A stretch of DNA of 64,000 nt, taken from Bacteriovoracaceae bacterium. GTDB taxonomy: Bacteria; Bdellovibrionota; Bacteriovoracia; Bacteriovoracales; Bacteriovoracaceae. How positions within the stretch are numbered: the first letter of the stretch is position 1; every line of letters begins with the position of its first letter. The stretch spans positions 1 to 64,000 of the forward strand of contig JAIPEG010000004.1 of assembly GCA_021737405.1 (NCBI GenBank), read 5' to 3'. A program made the position numbers and the translations under genes. The notes beneath the pieces are model-generated. The model did no database searches. It worked only from the letters and a program-made list of their open reading frames with translations, and was not told the DNA's origin. Positions 27,480 through 35,362 of the stretch are shown here, piece after piece.

Positions 27480-28122
27480 TATAATATGTTTTCTTTTAGG
27501 CTCTTACCTTCACGCCTTTGATGAAAATAAGTGTTTAACGGATGAGTACCAGGTTGATGTTACTCATAAGGGGCAACCTTTTGGATTACTTCCTGTTGTC
27601 TTAAAAGTAGAGAAGAAAGGCTGCATAATATCCGTATATCATCAACGACTTAAATATTTAAAAGAGAATTGGGTTGTGGATGTGTGCCGAGAACCAGTGC
27701 ATATTAAAAAGGGAGTTGGTGCCGTAGAAGTCATCAAAAAAGAGACTGATTGTAAAAAAGGTAATAATACGAGCTTTTGCCAAGAGCAAAATAAAATCTT
27801 TCAGACAATCCAGGATGATGGACTTATTTTTGCTGAGGGAGAAAAAGAAAATCTAAAGACGACTCATGGAAAAACATACTGTGCCTACTTGCTTGTTAAG
27901 AGGTATTTAGATGATTCAATCGTCTTTAATAGAGGGCAAGACTATAACGGAGTACTATCTGGTTTAAAAAGTATTAACCAAGAAGATGCTCCAAGGCCAG
28001 TAGAAGAAATGAGTGCGCCTCGACCAGAAGTTATTGGTGGAGAGAATATTTCAGCTCCCGCCGAGATAGAGGTGCCTGTTGAAGAAAAGAAAAAAGAAGA
28101 AAGTGGCAAAGGTTTCTTTTAG
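27460..28122 (+). CDS. Exported protein of unknown function
   Basis: Of two in-frame ATGs (27454, 27460) the second is better spaced from GAGGT and starts a clean signal peptide (MRLFKF, cleavage near LHAF). The 5' end overlaps the preceding gene by 20 nt, so coupling is likely. The mature protein has six Cys in the first 150 residues (pairs in CLTDEY/GCII and VCREP/DCKKG), then a Pro/Glu-rich tail with two APRP-like units. Disulfide-bonded periplasmic protein; no family recognised. The stop overlaps the opposing gene by 4 nt (TTAG). Confidence 0.65.
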   Translation: MRLFKFSIICFLLGSYLHAFDENKCLTDEYQVDVTHKGQPFGLLPVVLKVEKKGCIISVYHQRLKYLKENWVVDVCREPVHIKKGVGAVEVIKKETDCKKGNNTSFCQEQNKIFQTIQDDGLIFAEGEKENLKTTHGKTYCAYLLVKRYLDDSIVFNRGQDYNGVLSGLKSINQEDAPRPVEEMSAPRPEVIGGENISAPAEIEVPVEEKKKEESGKGFF

Positions 28123-29276
28123 ATTGTCTTAAAGGCAGCTTCCAGATCGTCAATGAGATCATCACAATCTTCAATGCCAACACTTAACCTGATTAAGTTA
28201 TCACTAATTCCAAGTTCGTCTCGAACCTTCTTTGGAATAGAATGATGAGTCATGATAGCGGGATGTTCAATTAGACTCTCAACTCCTCCGAGAGATTCGG
28301 CCAGAGCAAAGAGTTTCACATTTTCTAAAAACTTCTTAGACTTTTTAATGTCACCTTTCAGAAAAAACGTAATCATTCCACCAAAGCCTGTCATTTGTTT
28401 TTTCGCAATTTTGTGTTGGGGGTGAGATTTAAGTCCTGGATAAACGACTTTTTCAACTAGCGAATGGCCTTCTAAATATTTTGCAATTTTAAAGGCATTT
28501 TTCTGGTGAGCTTCCATTCTAATCGCGAGAGTTTTAAGTCCTCTTAATACTAGCCAGGAGTCAAATGGGGCTTGGCTTGGACCGAGTGAGTTTTGGAGTG
28601 TCCAGCATTTGTCATAAAAGCTCTTGTTATTGGTCATCATGCAACCACCAACGACATCAGAGTGGCCATTCATATATTTTGTTAAAGAGTGCATAACAAT
28701 ATCCGCTCCGAGTGTTAGCGGCTTTTGAAAATAAGAACTCATAAACGTATTGTCGACAACAGAGAGAACCTTGTGCTTTTTCGAGAGGTCTGTAATCTTC
28801 TTAATATCGGTAATTCTAAGTAAGGGGTTTGTCGGAGATTCTAACCAGATAAGTTTTGGTTTATATTCCTTCATTGCCAATTCAACGGCTGATGTATCAG
28901 TCGTATCAATAAAGTGAATATTATGGATTTTATTAAAAACTGTCGTAAGAATACGATAAGTTCCACCGTAAACGTCATCACCACATAGTATATTCGAGCC
29001 CTCTGGAAGAGCGTGCAGGATTAAAGTGACAATCGCCATTCCACTTGAGGCAACTATCGAGTACTTTGCTTCTTCTAAACTGGCTAAGCATTCTTCTAGT
29101 CTTGTCCTCGTCGGATTATGTGAACGGGTATACTCATAGCCTTTATGTTTGCCCGGGCTTGATTGAACATAGGTTGATGTTTGATAAATTGGAGGCATGA
29201 TGGCCCCCGTTTCCTTATCGGGGTATCCACCGACGTGTATGACTCTCGTTGCAAACTTCATTGTTTTCTTTGCCAT
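28119..29276 (-). CDS. Cystathionine gamma-lyase/synthase family PLP enzyme
   Basis: A 385-aa Cys/Met metabolism PLP enzyme. The PLP lysine is K200 in HSLTKYMNGHSD; YEYTRSHNPTR, ASSGMAI and LESPTNPLLRI are the family's cofactor and substrate blocks. Sequence alone does not fully separate gamma-lyase from gamma-synthase, but the gene follows cystathionine beta-synthase by 10 nt, which favours gamma-lyase: cystathionine to cysteine, 2-oxobutyrate and ammonia (reverse transsulfuration). The product would feed the GshA encoded two genes upstream. Last gene of the minus-strand run. Confidence 0.88.
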   Translation of the reverse strand: MAKKTMKFATRVIHVGGYPDKETGAIMPPIYQTSTYVQSSPGKHKGYEYTRSHNPTRTRLEECLASLEEAKYSIVASSGMAIVTLILHALPEGSNILCGDDVYGGTYRILTTVFNKIHNIHFIDTTDTSAVELAMKEYKPKLIWLESPTNPLLRITDIKKITDLSKKHKVLSVVDNTFMSSYFQKPLTLGADIVMHSLTKYMNGHSDVVGGCMMTNNKSFYDKCWTLQNSLGPSQAPFDSWLVLRGLKTLAIRMEAHQKNAFKIAKYLEGHSLVEKVVYPGLKSHPQHKIAKKQMTGFGGMITFFLKGDIKKSKKFLENVKLFALAESLGGVESLIEHPAIMTHHSIPKKVRDELGISDNLIRLSVGIEDCDDLIDDLEAAFKTI

Positions 29277-29286
29277 TCTTTAATCT

Positions 29287-30678
29287 TTAGTAAGCGCGCG
29301 TTTTACTTAGATATTGGAGAACATCAATGTCTGTTAAAATGTCGACAAGTTTTCCTGATTCCATCACCAGAGCGACTTCTTTTTGCAGGAGAGCATCAGC
29401 AACATTTGAAAGAAGCTCATTCTTGTTTACCATCTTAAAGTTCATATTAAAGGCAAGAGAGATATTATCCTCTTTATTGAATTCACCCATCATAACAGGT
29501 TTTAAGAGGGTTTTTTCGGCCACAATTCCTTTGATATTTCCCTTTGCATCTACACAAGGAAGTTGAGAAATACCTTTTTCATCCATAAGGGAGATCGCCT
29601 CTCCAATAGTGGCTGAATCACTGATTGTTTCAATTTGACCACTCTTGTTGAGAAGAGCAAGAACATCTTTAATTTGAACGTCAAATGAACTGTCCAGGTA
29701 ACCATTGTCGCTCATCCAATCATCATTGTAGATTTTAGATGCATAACGATTTCCGGAATCATGAAGTAAGACGAGAATCTTTTGAGCTTCAGTTTGTCTT
29801 TCAGCATATTTAATGGCACCACAAATTGCAGCACCGGCTGAACCACCGGCGTAGATACCTTCTTCTTTTAAAAGTCTTCTTGTCATCAGGAAAGACTCTT
29901 TGTCACCAATAACTTCCCAGTCATCAATATTTTCAAAGTCATAGTTTTCCGGAATAAAATCCTCACCAACGCCTTCAAGAACATAGGTCTTTGCTTCGCA
30001 CATTTCTCCGGTTTTTGCATAATGGGCAACGATTGAGCCCTCACAATCAATTCCAACGATTTTTACGTTGGGCATTTTTTCTTTAAAATATTTCCCGCAA
30101 CCAGAAATTGTGCCACCTGTTCCAACTGTCGCCATGAAGACATCAAAGTCACCCTTTGTTTGCTCATACATTTCCGGTGCAGTCCATGTGTAGTGAGTGG
30201 CACGATTGTGAAGATTATCATATTGATTCACATAGAAAGAGTTCGGTATAGTTTCACTTAGTCTTTTTGAAACAGAATAATAGCTTCGAGGATCTTCAGG
30301 GGCTACATTTGTTGGACAGACGACAACTTTTGCACCAAAGGCACGAAGATTGTCTATTTTTTCTTTAGATTGTTTATCAGCAAGAACAAATATGCACTTA
30401 TAGCCATGAACGGCTGCCCACATGGCCAAGCCGACTCCGGTGTTTCCACTGGTACCTTCTATTATCGTTCCACCAGGCTTAAGAGTGCCTTCTTTGACTG
30501 CCTGATCCAGCATATAAGCACCAATTCTATCTTTAGTGGATCCACCAGGATTCATGTATTCAAGTTTTACATATATGTCTGACATCATGCCTTTTGTGAT
30601 GTGATTAAGTTTTACGATAGGAGTTCCTCCAATCGCTTCTACAACATTTGCTCTTGCCCCAGTCATTAAATTTGTCAT
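29287..30678 (-). CDS. Cystathionine beta-synthase with C-terminal CBS domains
   Basis: A 463-aa PLP enzyme condensing homocysteine with serine to give cystathionine. The PLP lysine is K49 in GGSTKDRIG and the phosphate loop is EGTSGNTGVG; VGTGGTISG and GGSAGAA follow. Residues about 340-460 form a CBS domain pair (SDSATIGEAISLM, DIDVLQYL), the regulatory module of eukaryotic-type CBS that separates this enzyme from plain cysteine synthase. There is no N-terminal heme-binding extension. The ATG directly follows the GshA stop (TAAATG). Confidence 0.9.
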   Translation of the reverse strand: MTNLMTGARANVVEAIGGTPIVKLNHITKGMMSDIYVKLEYMNPGGSTKDRIGAYMLDQAVKEGTLKPGGTIIEGTSGNTGVGLAMWAAVHGYKCIFVLADKQSKEKIDNLRAFGAKVVVCPTNVAPEDPRSYYSVSKRLSETIPNSFYVNQYDNLHNRATHYTWTAPEMYEQTKGDFDVFMATVGTGGTISGCGKYFKEKMPNVKIVGIDCEGSIVAHYAKTGEMCEAKTYVLEGVGEDFIPENYDFENIDDWEVIGDKESFLMTRRLLKEEGIYAGGSAGAAICGAIKYAERQTEAQKILVLLHDSGNRYASKIYNDDWMSDNGYLDSSFDVQIKDVLALLNKSGQIETISDSATIGEAISLMDEKGISQLPCVDAKGNIKGIVAEKTLLKPVMMGEFNKEDNISLAFNMNFKMVNKNELLSNVADALLQKEVALVMESGKLVDILTDIDVLQYLSKTRAY

Positions 30679-31908
30679 TTACTTTTCCTCTGCCATTACA
30701 TTTTTGATTTCAAGTGCTCCTGCCATCGTGGAGAGCCTTGAGATAATAGAATAAACTGCTTCCTTGGCCTGGAAGTCATTATTTTCTTTAATTTCACTAA
30801 TACAGTATTTTTTAAAAACCATTCCCCGGCTATTAAGATTTTCTTGATTGTCTTTTTGGGAATTGGCCCTAACAAAACCACCAACAGGTTTTCCACCAAC
30901 AAGATAGATTGCAACCTCTGCTGCCATGTCGTCGTACTTTAAAATAGAGTCAACCCCTTCTTGAATGACGACGGAAGTGAACTTGATTTTATTTTTACCA
31001 ATATTCATTTTATCGCGATTTTTGCGATTCATCTCGAGGATTTCCTTACCGGAGGAAACAACTGAAATTCCCATTCCGTAAGTACCCTGACTGGCCTTAA
31101 CAAAGATTTTAGAGTTTTCAGGTAAGCCAACTTTAAGTTCATCAATTGAACTTGCAATGTCTTCAAGTCCTTCTTTAGTAGAAAAATCAACATTCTCTAT
31201 GGCCTTAAACCTTGCCATAATAAGCTCTGGGTTTACTGAATACTTCTCTGAGAAGGTCTTTACAACATCAGAGTAGTAGTTGAAGTGCTCACTCTTTTGT
31301 CTTCTGTACCAACCAATTAGGGGGGTAGGGTGAATAGGAGTTTTACATGCTCTCCAGTCAACATTGATAGGGTCAGATTGATCATTGTTTAAAAGGCCCA
31401 GGTCAAAAATATGGCCGGGTGCTTTTAGTATTCCATCAGTATCGACAAAACCTTTTAGTATTTTCAATTCAAATTTGGATTGGCTAGTAAGAGTTATCTC
31501 TTGTGTATCTCCAAATAACTCTTCATCTAGGCTAACGAATGAAACCTCAAAGCCTGCATCTCTTAGAGTGACTTGTAGGTAGGCTAAGTGATCAAGATAA
31601 AATAAGTTCTTCGTATGTGACTCAGGAATAAGTGCAATTTTACTAGGTGTGGGCTTAAACCCACTAATAACTTTTTTGAAGTGTTCTGCCGAGGCATTTA
31701 GGTCGAGTTGGCAGAGATTATTGAATCCTGCGGGATATATATTCATATCGACAGGAGCGAATTTCGTTTTTGATTCTCTTATATCGACACTTGAATAAAT
31801 AGGACAAGGAAGCTTCTCCATTTCTTCATCGAGACACTGATTAAGGTCATTCCAATTAGAGGTTATAAAGGCCTCTAATTCAGCCTTTGTATTAATTTTA
31901 AATTCCAT
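30679..31908 (-). CDS. gshA: Glutamate-cysteine ligase, proteobacterial TIGR02049-type
   Basis: A 409-aa protein matching the GshA type found in some proteobacteria that is unrelated in length to the E. coli enzyme. Recognisable blocks are FAPVDMNIYPAGFNNLC, IPESHTKN, KASQGTYGMGI (glycine-rich, ATP-grasp-like) and VGGFVRAN. It makes gamma-glutamylcysteine in the cytoplasm, the first step to glutathione. No glutathione synthetase is recognised in the window. It directly precedes the cystathionine beta-synthase gene, so cysteine supply and its use are coupled in one transcript. Confidence 0.82.
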   Translation of the reverse strand: MEFKINTKAELEAFITSNWNDLNQCLDEEMEKLPCPIYSSVDIRESKTKFAPVDMNIYPAGFNNLCQLDLNASAEHFKKVISGFKPTPSKIALIPESHTKNLFYLDHLAYLQVTLRDAGFEVSFVSLDEELFGDTQEITLTSQSKFELKILKGFVDTDGILKAPGHIFDLGLLNNDQSDPINVDWRACKTPIHPTPLIGWYRRQKSEHFNYYSDVVKTFSEKYSVNPELIMARFKAIENVDFSTKEGLEDIASSIDELKVGLPENSKIFVKASQGTYGMGISVVSSGKEILEMNRKNRDKMNIGKNKIKFTSVVIQEGVDSILKYDDMAAEVAIYLVGGKPVGGFVRANSQKDNQENLNSRGMVFKKYCISEIKENNDFQAKEAVYSIISRLSTMAGALEIKNVMAEEK

Positions 31909-31923
31909 AACTTCCTCGAAGTT

Positions 31924-32967
31924 TTAGCTCCAAGACTGTGCTAGTTCATTGACGTGAGATTTAGGCTCTGTGCCCAAAATTTCAGGAAAAAAGAGCACTT
32001 CTTTGTAGCCTTCGGTTGCCATCCCTTTTATCGCATTTTCTCTTTCTTTCATAGAGTTGCGAAGCTTAACGAGGGAGGTACTCGATTCATTAGGCTGCCA
32101 AGCGTTAAGATATGGCATCAGCGACTTATTAACTACGAGGTAGGAGTCCTTATGCATAAATTTCTGAGCGTCTAGTTGTAGACCAGAAGCTTCCGAAACC
32201 TTTTGCTGGTCAACACTTGTCACCAAAAACCAATTGGACTCTTCAGGCTTTTTTAAATGCTCCTGAAAGGCAAGAGCATCTGTAAACGCTTTGCGATTAC
32301 GATAAAGCCCACTAATGGCATCAATAAACTCTTCAACAAAGCTCTCACCGGTGACTTTTTCAAGGTATTTTAAGAGCTTTTTTACACCAGTTTGAACAAG
32401 AAGGGAGAGAAGGCCTGTTTTTTCTTTCTCATTTTCATTTGTAAACTTTTTCCCTAAATACTTAAAAATATCGACAAAGGATTTATCAAAGAATTGATAA
32501 ATTTTTTGAGTGGACTCAAGAAAGTCGATGAAGTGTTTGCCAGGTGGTGTATCTAAGACAATAGAATCAAAGTTATTAGTACTTATTTGATACTGAACTT
32601 CGATAATGGCCATAATCTCATTCATCCCACCGTATGGCCTAGTTAAAATATTTATAATGGGGTTATCAAGACTTTCGCCTGCACCTGATAAGCTGGCCAT
32701 TCTTTTAAGTGTTGCCTTGGGACTCATTAAAAGAGCAAAGATATTATCTGAGTGAGGGCCAAACACATCGTTTGAAAGTTGAATGACTTCACCCTCATTG
32801 GCATTTTCAAGGCCTAGTATTTGTTTAAGTCTTTTAGCAGGATCAATAGTGATAAGAAGAACTTTTTTACCTGTTTGAGCAAGTTTCAGTGCGCGGCTCG
32901 TGGCAAGAGTTGTCTTACCTACACCACCTGTTCCACAAAAGATTTCAATTTTCTTACTAGGAATCAT
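31924..32967 (-). CDS. ArsA/Get3-family ATPase (first of an adjacent pair)
   Basis: A 347-aa P-loop ATPase of the ArsA/Get3 family: GTGGVGKTTLA at the N-terminus, TIDPAKRLKQILGL (A-loop region) and VLDTPPGKHFIDFL (switch II). The P-loop has Thr where the deviant Walker A signature Lys normally sits (GKGGVGK becomes GTGGVGK). No arsenic genes are near; homologues also act as membrane-protein targeting factors, so 'arsenical pump' would be misleading. It overlaps the upstream ArsA-like gene by 11 nt, suggesting a heteromeric pair. Confidence 0.85.
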   Translation of the reverse strand: MIPSKKIEIFCGTGGVGKTTLATSRALKLAQTGKKVLLITIDPAKRLKQILGLENANEGEVIQLSNDVFGPHSDNIFALLMSPKATLKRMASLSGAGESLDNPIINILTRPYGGMNEIMAIIEVQYQISTNNFDSIVLDTPPGKHFIDFLESTQKIYQFFDKSFVDIFKYLGKKFTNENEKEKTGLLSLLVQTGVKKLLKYLEKVTGESFVEEFIDAISGLYRNRKAFTDALAFQEHLKKPEESNWFLVTSVDQQKVSEASGLQLDAQKFMHKDSYLVVNKSLMPYLNAWQPNESSTSLVKLRNSMKERENAIKGMATEGYKEVLFFPEILGTEPKSHVNELAQSWS

Positions 32968-33814
32968 GCATTTCCTTTGTAAGTAAAAGAGAACACTCCT
33001 TAATAATACTAGAGGGCTTATCGTGAGTGTAATGAGGGATTAAGCGCCAGCTTGAATCGAGATTTTTTAGAAGTTCCTCTTCCATAGAAATCTTTTTATT
33101 AAGAAAGTCTGGGAGTTCATCACTTGTAGAACCCTCTAGTGAAGGGCATATTTTTAAAAGGTCATTTACAACATGAGTAATGTCATGAACTCGGCGTTGT
33201 TTTAAGGCCAGCTCAAGGTCTTGTGCCTCTTGGAGGGCCATCTCAGTTGGCAGTGCCGTAATGACGACCTTCATTTGGTCAGCTTTAAAAATAAAATCTT
33301 CCATTCTTTTAATGTCTTCAACAATTAAGCCACTTCGAAACATTTCTTTAAAGTTTTGTGGGCTTTCAAACATTGTCAGTGCGTGACCTGAGCTAGGGGA
33401 GTCTAGGACAATCGTAAGCTCTGGGTCTTCTTCAAGTTTATTAATAATGTGTCCTAGGAGGATCATGTGTCCAAGGCCTGGTAGCATATTAAAGAGTGAG
33501 CTGAAAAATGGAGTTTTAAGAATCCAGCCAGCGATTGTTTCAGAGCCGAGTTTATTGGCAATATACTCTTTTGCTGAGTCTTCCATCTTTAAGAGAAAGT
33601 GAGGAAGGTTTAAATTTCTTGAAAGGCTGTTATTAAGTGGTTGGTCAAAGCAGTTATAAAGAACTTTCTTTCCAACGGATTCGTAAGCTTTAGTTATTGC
33701 CATTGCAAGAGTGGTTTTTCCCACTCCACCTTTTCCGGTAATGATAATGAGGCGAGGCTTCTTATTGGAAAGAATAAAAGGCAGTGATAAGTAATTTGTA
33801 GTATCGACCTTCAA
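32957..33814 (-). CDS. ArsA/Get3-family ATPase (second of an adjacent pair)
   Basis: A 285-aa P-loop ATPase with an intact deviant Walker A ITGKGGVGKTTLA near residue 25 and switch II-like VLDSPSSGHALTM. It is shorter than its neighbour and more diverged. The only good start is TTG at 33814, which overlaps the 3' end of the outer-membrane protein gene by 53 nt, with AGGAAG about 15 nt upstream; this needs support from homologue alignment. Probably forms a heterodimer with the next ATPase. The substrate is unknown. Confidence 0.8.
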   Translation of the reverse strand: MKVDTTNYLSLPFILSNKKPRLIIITGKGGVGKTTLAMAITKAYESVGKKVLYNCFDQPLNNSLSRNLNLPHFLLKMEDSAKEYIANKLGSETIAGWILKTPFFSSLFNMLPGLGHMILLGHIINKLEEDPELTIVLDSPSSGHALTMFESPQNFKEMFRSGLIVEDIKRMEDFIFKADQMKVVITALPTEMALQEAQDLELALKQRRVHDITHVVNDLLKICPSLEGSTSDELPDFLNKKISMEEELLKNLDSSWRLIPHYTHDKPSSIIKECSLLLTKEMHDS

Positions 33815-34430
33815 CTTCTGGACCTACTTCCTGCTTAACATCAAAGGGGTTGTGGTACTGACCGAGTAGTCCTATCGTGACATTTTCGTTAAGTCTAAGG
33901 TCACCGCCCACCCCAAGGTGGTATCCGAAAGCTACTTTAGTATCAGATTCAAGGAGTTGGCCATTAACTTCTCTTTTAACTCTGGGCGCGTAGAAGCCAA
34001 ATCCACCCACAGCGAACGGAGAGAAGGCATCAATTTGATAAAGCTTAGACTTTATACCCAGGTTTAGGGAGGTAAGTTGTGTATATTGATTATTAAAGTT
34101 GTGTTTTGAGTGATGGAAGTCGATAAGCAAGTCAAAGGAATAGCTTGCCGAATAATTATAAAGAAGATCCCAAGTGATTTGATCTTCTCCAGTATCTTGA
34201 AAATCCCCAGCAACAAAGGTCTGACCAATACCGATACCTACGGAATGTTTTCTTACGCCTGATGGTATTCTTTGTTCAGTTGCAACAGTCTTAACTTCAT
34301 CTTTAACCTTTTCGGCCTTTTCTTTGGAAGTTAGCTTTTGAATAGTGTCTTTGGCAAAAACAGAAGTGCCAGTGATTAATAAAACCACTGGCACCATTAT
34401 TTTCATAGAATTTAAAATTTTCAAGTTCAT
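33762..34430 (-). CDS. OmpW-like small outer-membrane beta-barrel protein
   Basis: A 222-aa protein with a signal peptide (cleavage near SVFA-KD). The mature part starts with a Lys/Glu-rich stretch, then eight or so amphipathic strands with repeated Gly/Tyr/Phe (SVGIGIGQTF, FAVGGFGFYAP, FGYHLGVGGDLRL), ending in Phe-Gln. Size and strand count fit an eight-stranded barrel of the OmpW/OmpA-like type. It is the first gene of the run that continues into ArsA, gshA and transsulfuration genes. Confidence 0.65.
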   Translation of the reverse strand: MNLKILNSMKIMVPVVLLITGTSVFAKDTIQKLTSKEKAEKVKDEVKTVATEQRIPSGVRKHSVGIGIGQTFVAGDFQDTGEDQITWDLLYNYSASYSFDLLIDFHHSKHNFNNQYTQLTSLNLGIKSKLYQIDAFSPFAVGGFGFYAPRVKREVNGQLLESDTKVAFGYHLGVGGDLRLNENVTIGLLGQYHNPFDVKQEVGPEVEGRYYKLLITAFYSFQ

Positions 34431-34465
34431 TTAGTCTCTCTGATGAAACATCGTCTCTTTAAATC

Positions 34466-34861
34466 TTAGTTTAAAGTAGAAGGTGTATCAACAGAAGTTG
34501 TGTTGAACTCAGAGTTGTTCATGAAAGGCTTGAATTCTTCAGCAACAGGTTGCTCTTCTACAACTGGAGCTTCGATACCTTCTAGGTTACGGATGTAACC
34601 AGTGAATGTACCTTCAGTTGAACGAATAACACGCTTAAGAAGTTCAGTATCACCAGCTTTAGTTGATTTTTTCTCTTGATCAAAAAGAAGCTGAATTTGA
34701 GTTGTGTAAGTGATGTCATTCTTAGTTTTGTTATCGATTACTTGGATTTCGTGCCCTTCACGAATGATTTGAGCAATTTCTTCCAATGTTACGTAACAGC
34801 TTTGATGTGTGTCATAAAGTTTACGATTTTGGTAGCGTTTGATGATTCTTACGTCATTCAT
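34466..34861 (-). CDS. PhaR-like polyhydroxyalkanoate synthesis regulator
   Basis: The first 65 residues (RIIKRYQNRKLYDT, then SCYVTLEEIAQIIREG and IQVIDNKTKNDIT) are the PHB/PHA accumulation regulator DNA-binding domain (PhaR N-terminal). The C-terminal part is a short acidic tail, so at 131 aa it is smaller than typical PhaR. PhaR represses phasin and PHA genes and binds PHA granules; no PHA synthase or phasin gene is in this window, so a broader role is possible. AGGGGA precedes the ATG. A promoter with a palindromic operator lies about 250 nt upstream. Confidence 0.8.
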   Translation of the reverse strand: MNDVRIIKRYQNRKLYDTHQSCYVTLEEIAQIIREGHEIQVIDNKTKNDITYTTQIQLLFDQEKKSTKAGDTELLKRVIRSTEGTFTGYIRNLEGIEAPVVEEQPVAEEFKPFMNNSEFNTTSVDTPSTLN

Positions 34862-35019
34862 CTTAATTTCCCCTATTTGTGTGAAGGCTAATAGTTACCT
34901 TTAGTTAGTTTATAAAATAGTGTGTGTATGTCTTAATCTTCCTGACTTATAGCAACGAATGATTAAGGTTTTAACACTCAGTGTAAAATTTTCCGTTAGC
35001 ACTTATGTAGTTTCAATAA

Positions 35020-35108
35020 ATTCCCTTTTTGGGAGTCCTAATATCAGTGACTTATCAGTGCTATTAGGGGCATGAAACTGTTTAATGCCTCGCTTAACTT
35101 TCGAGGAC
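35020..35108 (-). ncRNA. Candidate structured small RNA or long phaR 5' leader
   Basis: Read on the minus strand, downstream of the promoter-like element at 35111-35140, come in order a CCTCG/CGAGG hairpin, a GGCAT/ATGCC hairpin, the 7-bp CCTAATA/TATTAGG hairpin and a short CCC-AAAAA-GGG stem followed by AATTTATTG. The last could be a weak terminator, giving an RNA near 90 nt; without termination it would be the leader of the PhaR-like gene. Evidence is structural only. Confidence 0.35.
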
Positions 35109-35110
35109 TA

Positions 35111-35140
35111 TGGATAGCAGCATTAAAATGATGCTGTCAA
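35111..35140 (-). promoter_or_regulatory. Sigma-70-like promoter with a palindrome in the spacer
   Basis: On the minus strand a perfect TTGACA (35140-35135) is followed after 18 nt by TATCCA preceded by TGC (extended -10, 35116-35111). The spacer is nearly filled by the inverted repeat ACAGCAT-N7-ATGCTGC, the classic position for a repressor operator. Transcription would run toward the PhaR-like gene. The -10 matches the consensus poorly beyond TAT. Confidence 0.45.
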
Positions 35141-35362
35141 CCTAAATGCCCTGAAAAAATCCTTACACCGCATTATGAGCATTGTGACTAAATAAAAATG
35201 AATAGTTATCCGACAGCTCTACTTGGTGAATGACTCAGTTATCAGGGTAATTTTTGCTTCTAATGTCTTTCTGGGTGGGTCTTATTCATTGGCCCGCATA
35301 AGCGGTCGATAAGCTTAAAGATATGGGTCATCGCGACCTTTACCCTAGCTTAAGGTACTAAA

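Larger units (their letters stand above)
34862..35362. other. 501-nt non-coding region rich in hairpins
   Basis: This is the only gene-free stretch over 300 nt. No ORF of note is present. Consecutive small stems occur between about 35020 and 35137 (CCTAATA/TATTAGG at 35037-35068, a GGCAT/ATGCC stem, a CCTCG/CGAGG stem and GCAGCAT/ATGCTGT at 35117-35137). The right part (35260-35345) has CCGC/GCGG and GGTCG/CGACC stems in the leader of the TPR lipoprotein gene. I do not recognise 6S RNA, tmRNA, RNase P RNA, SRP RNA or a known riboswitch core here. Confidence 0.7.

Noticed and set aside
31924-33814. Arsenic-resistance operon
   Set aside because: Only ArsA-family ATPases are present; no arsB, arsC, arsD or arsR-like gene is nearby.
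34862-35362. Match to 6S RNA, tmRNA, RNase P RNA, SRP RNA or a cyclic-di-GMP riboswitch
   Set aside because: None of the conserved cores I know is present on either strand.
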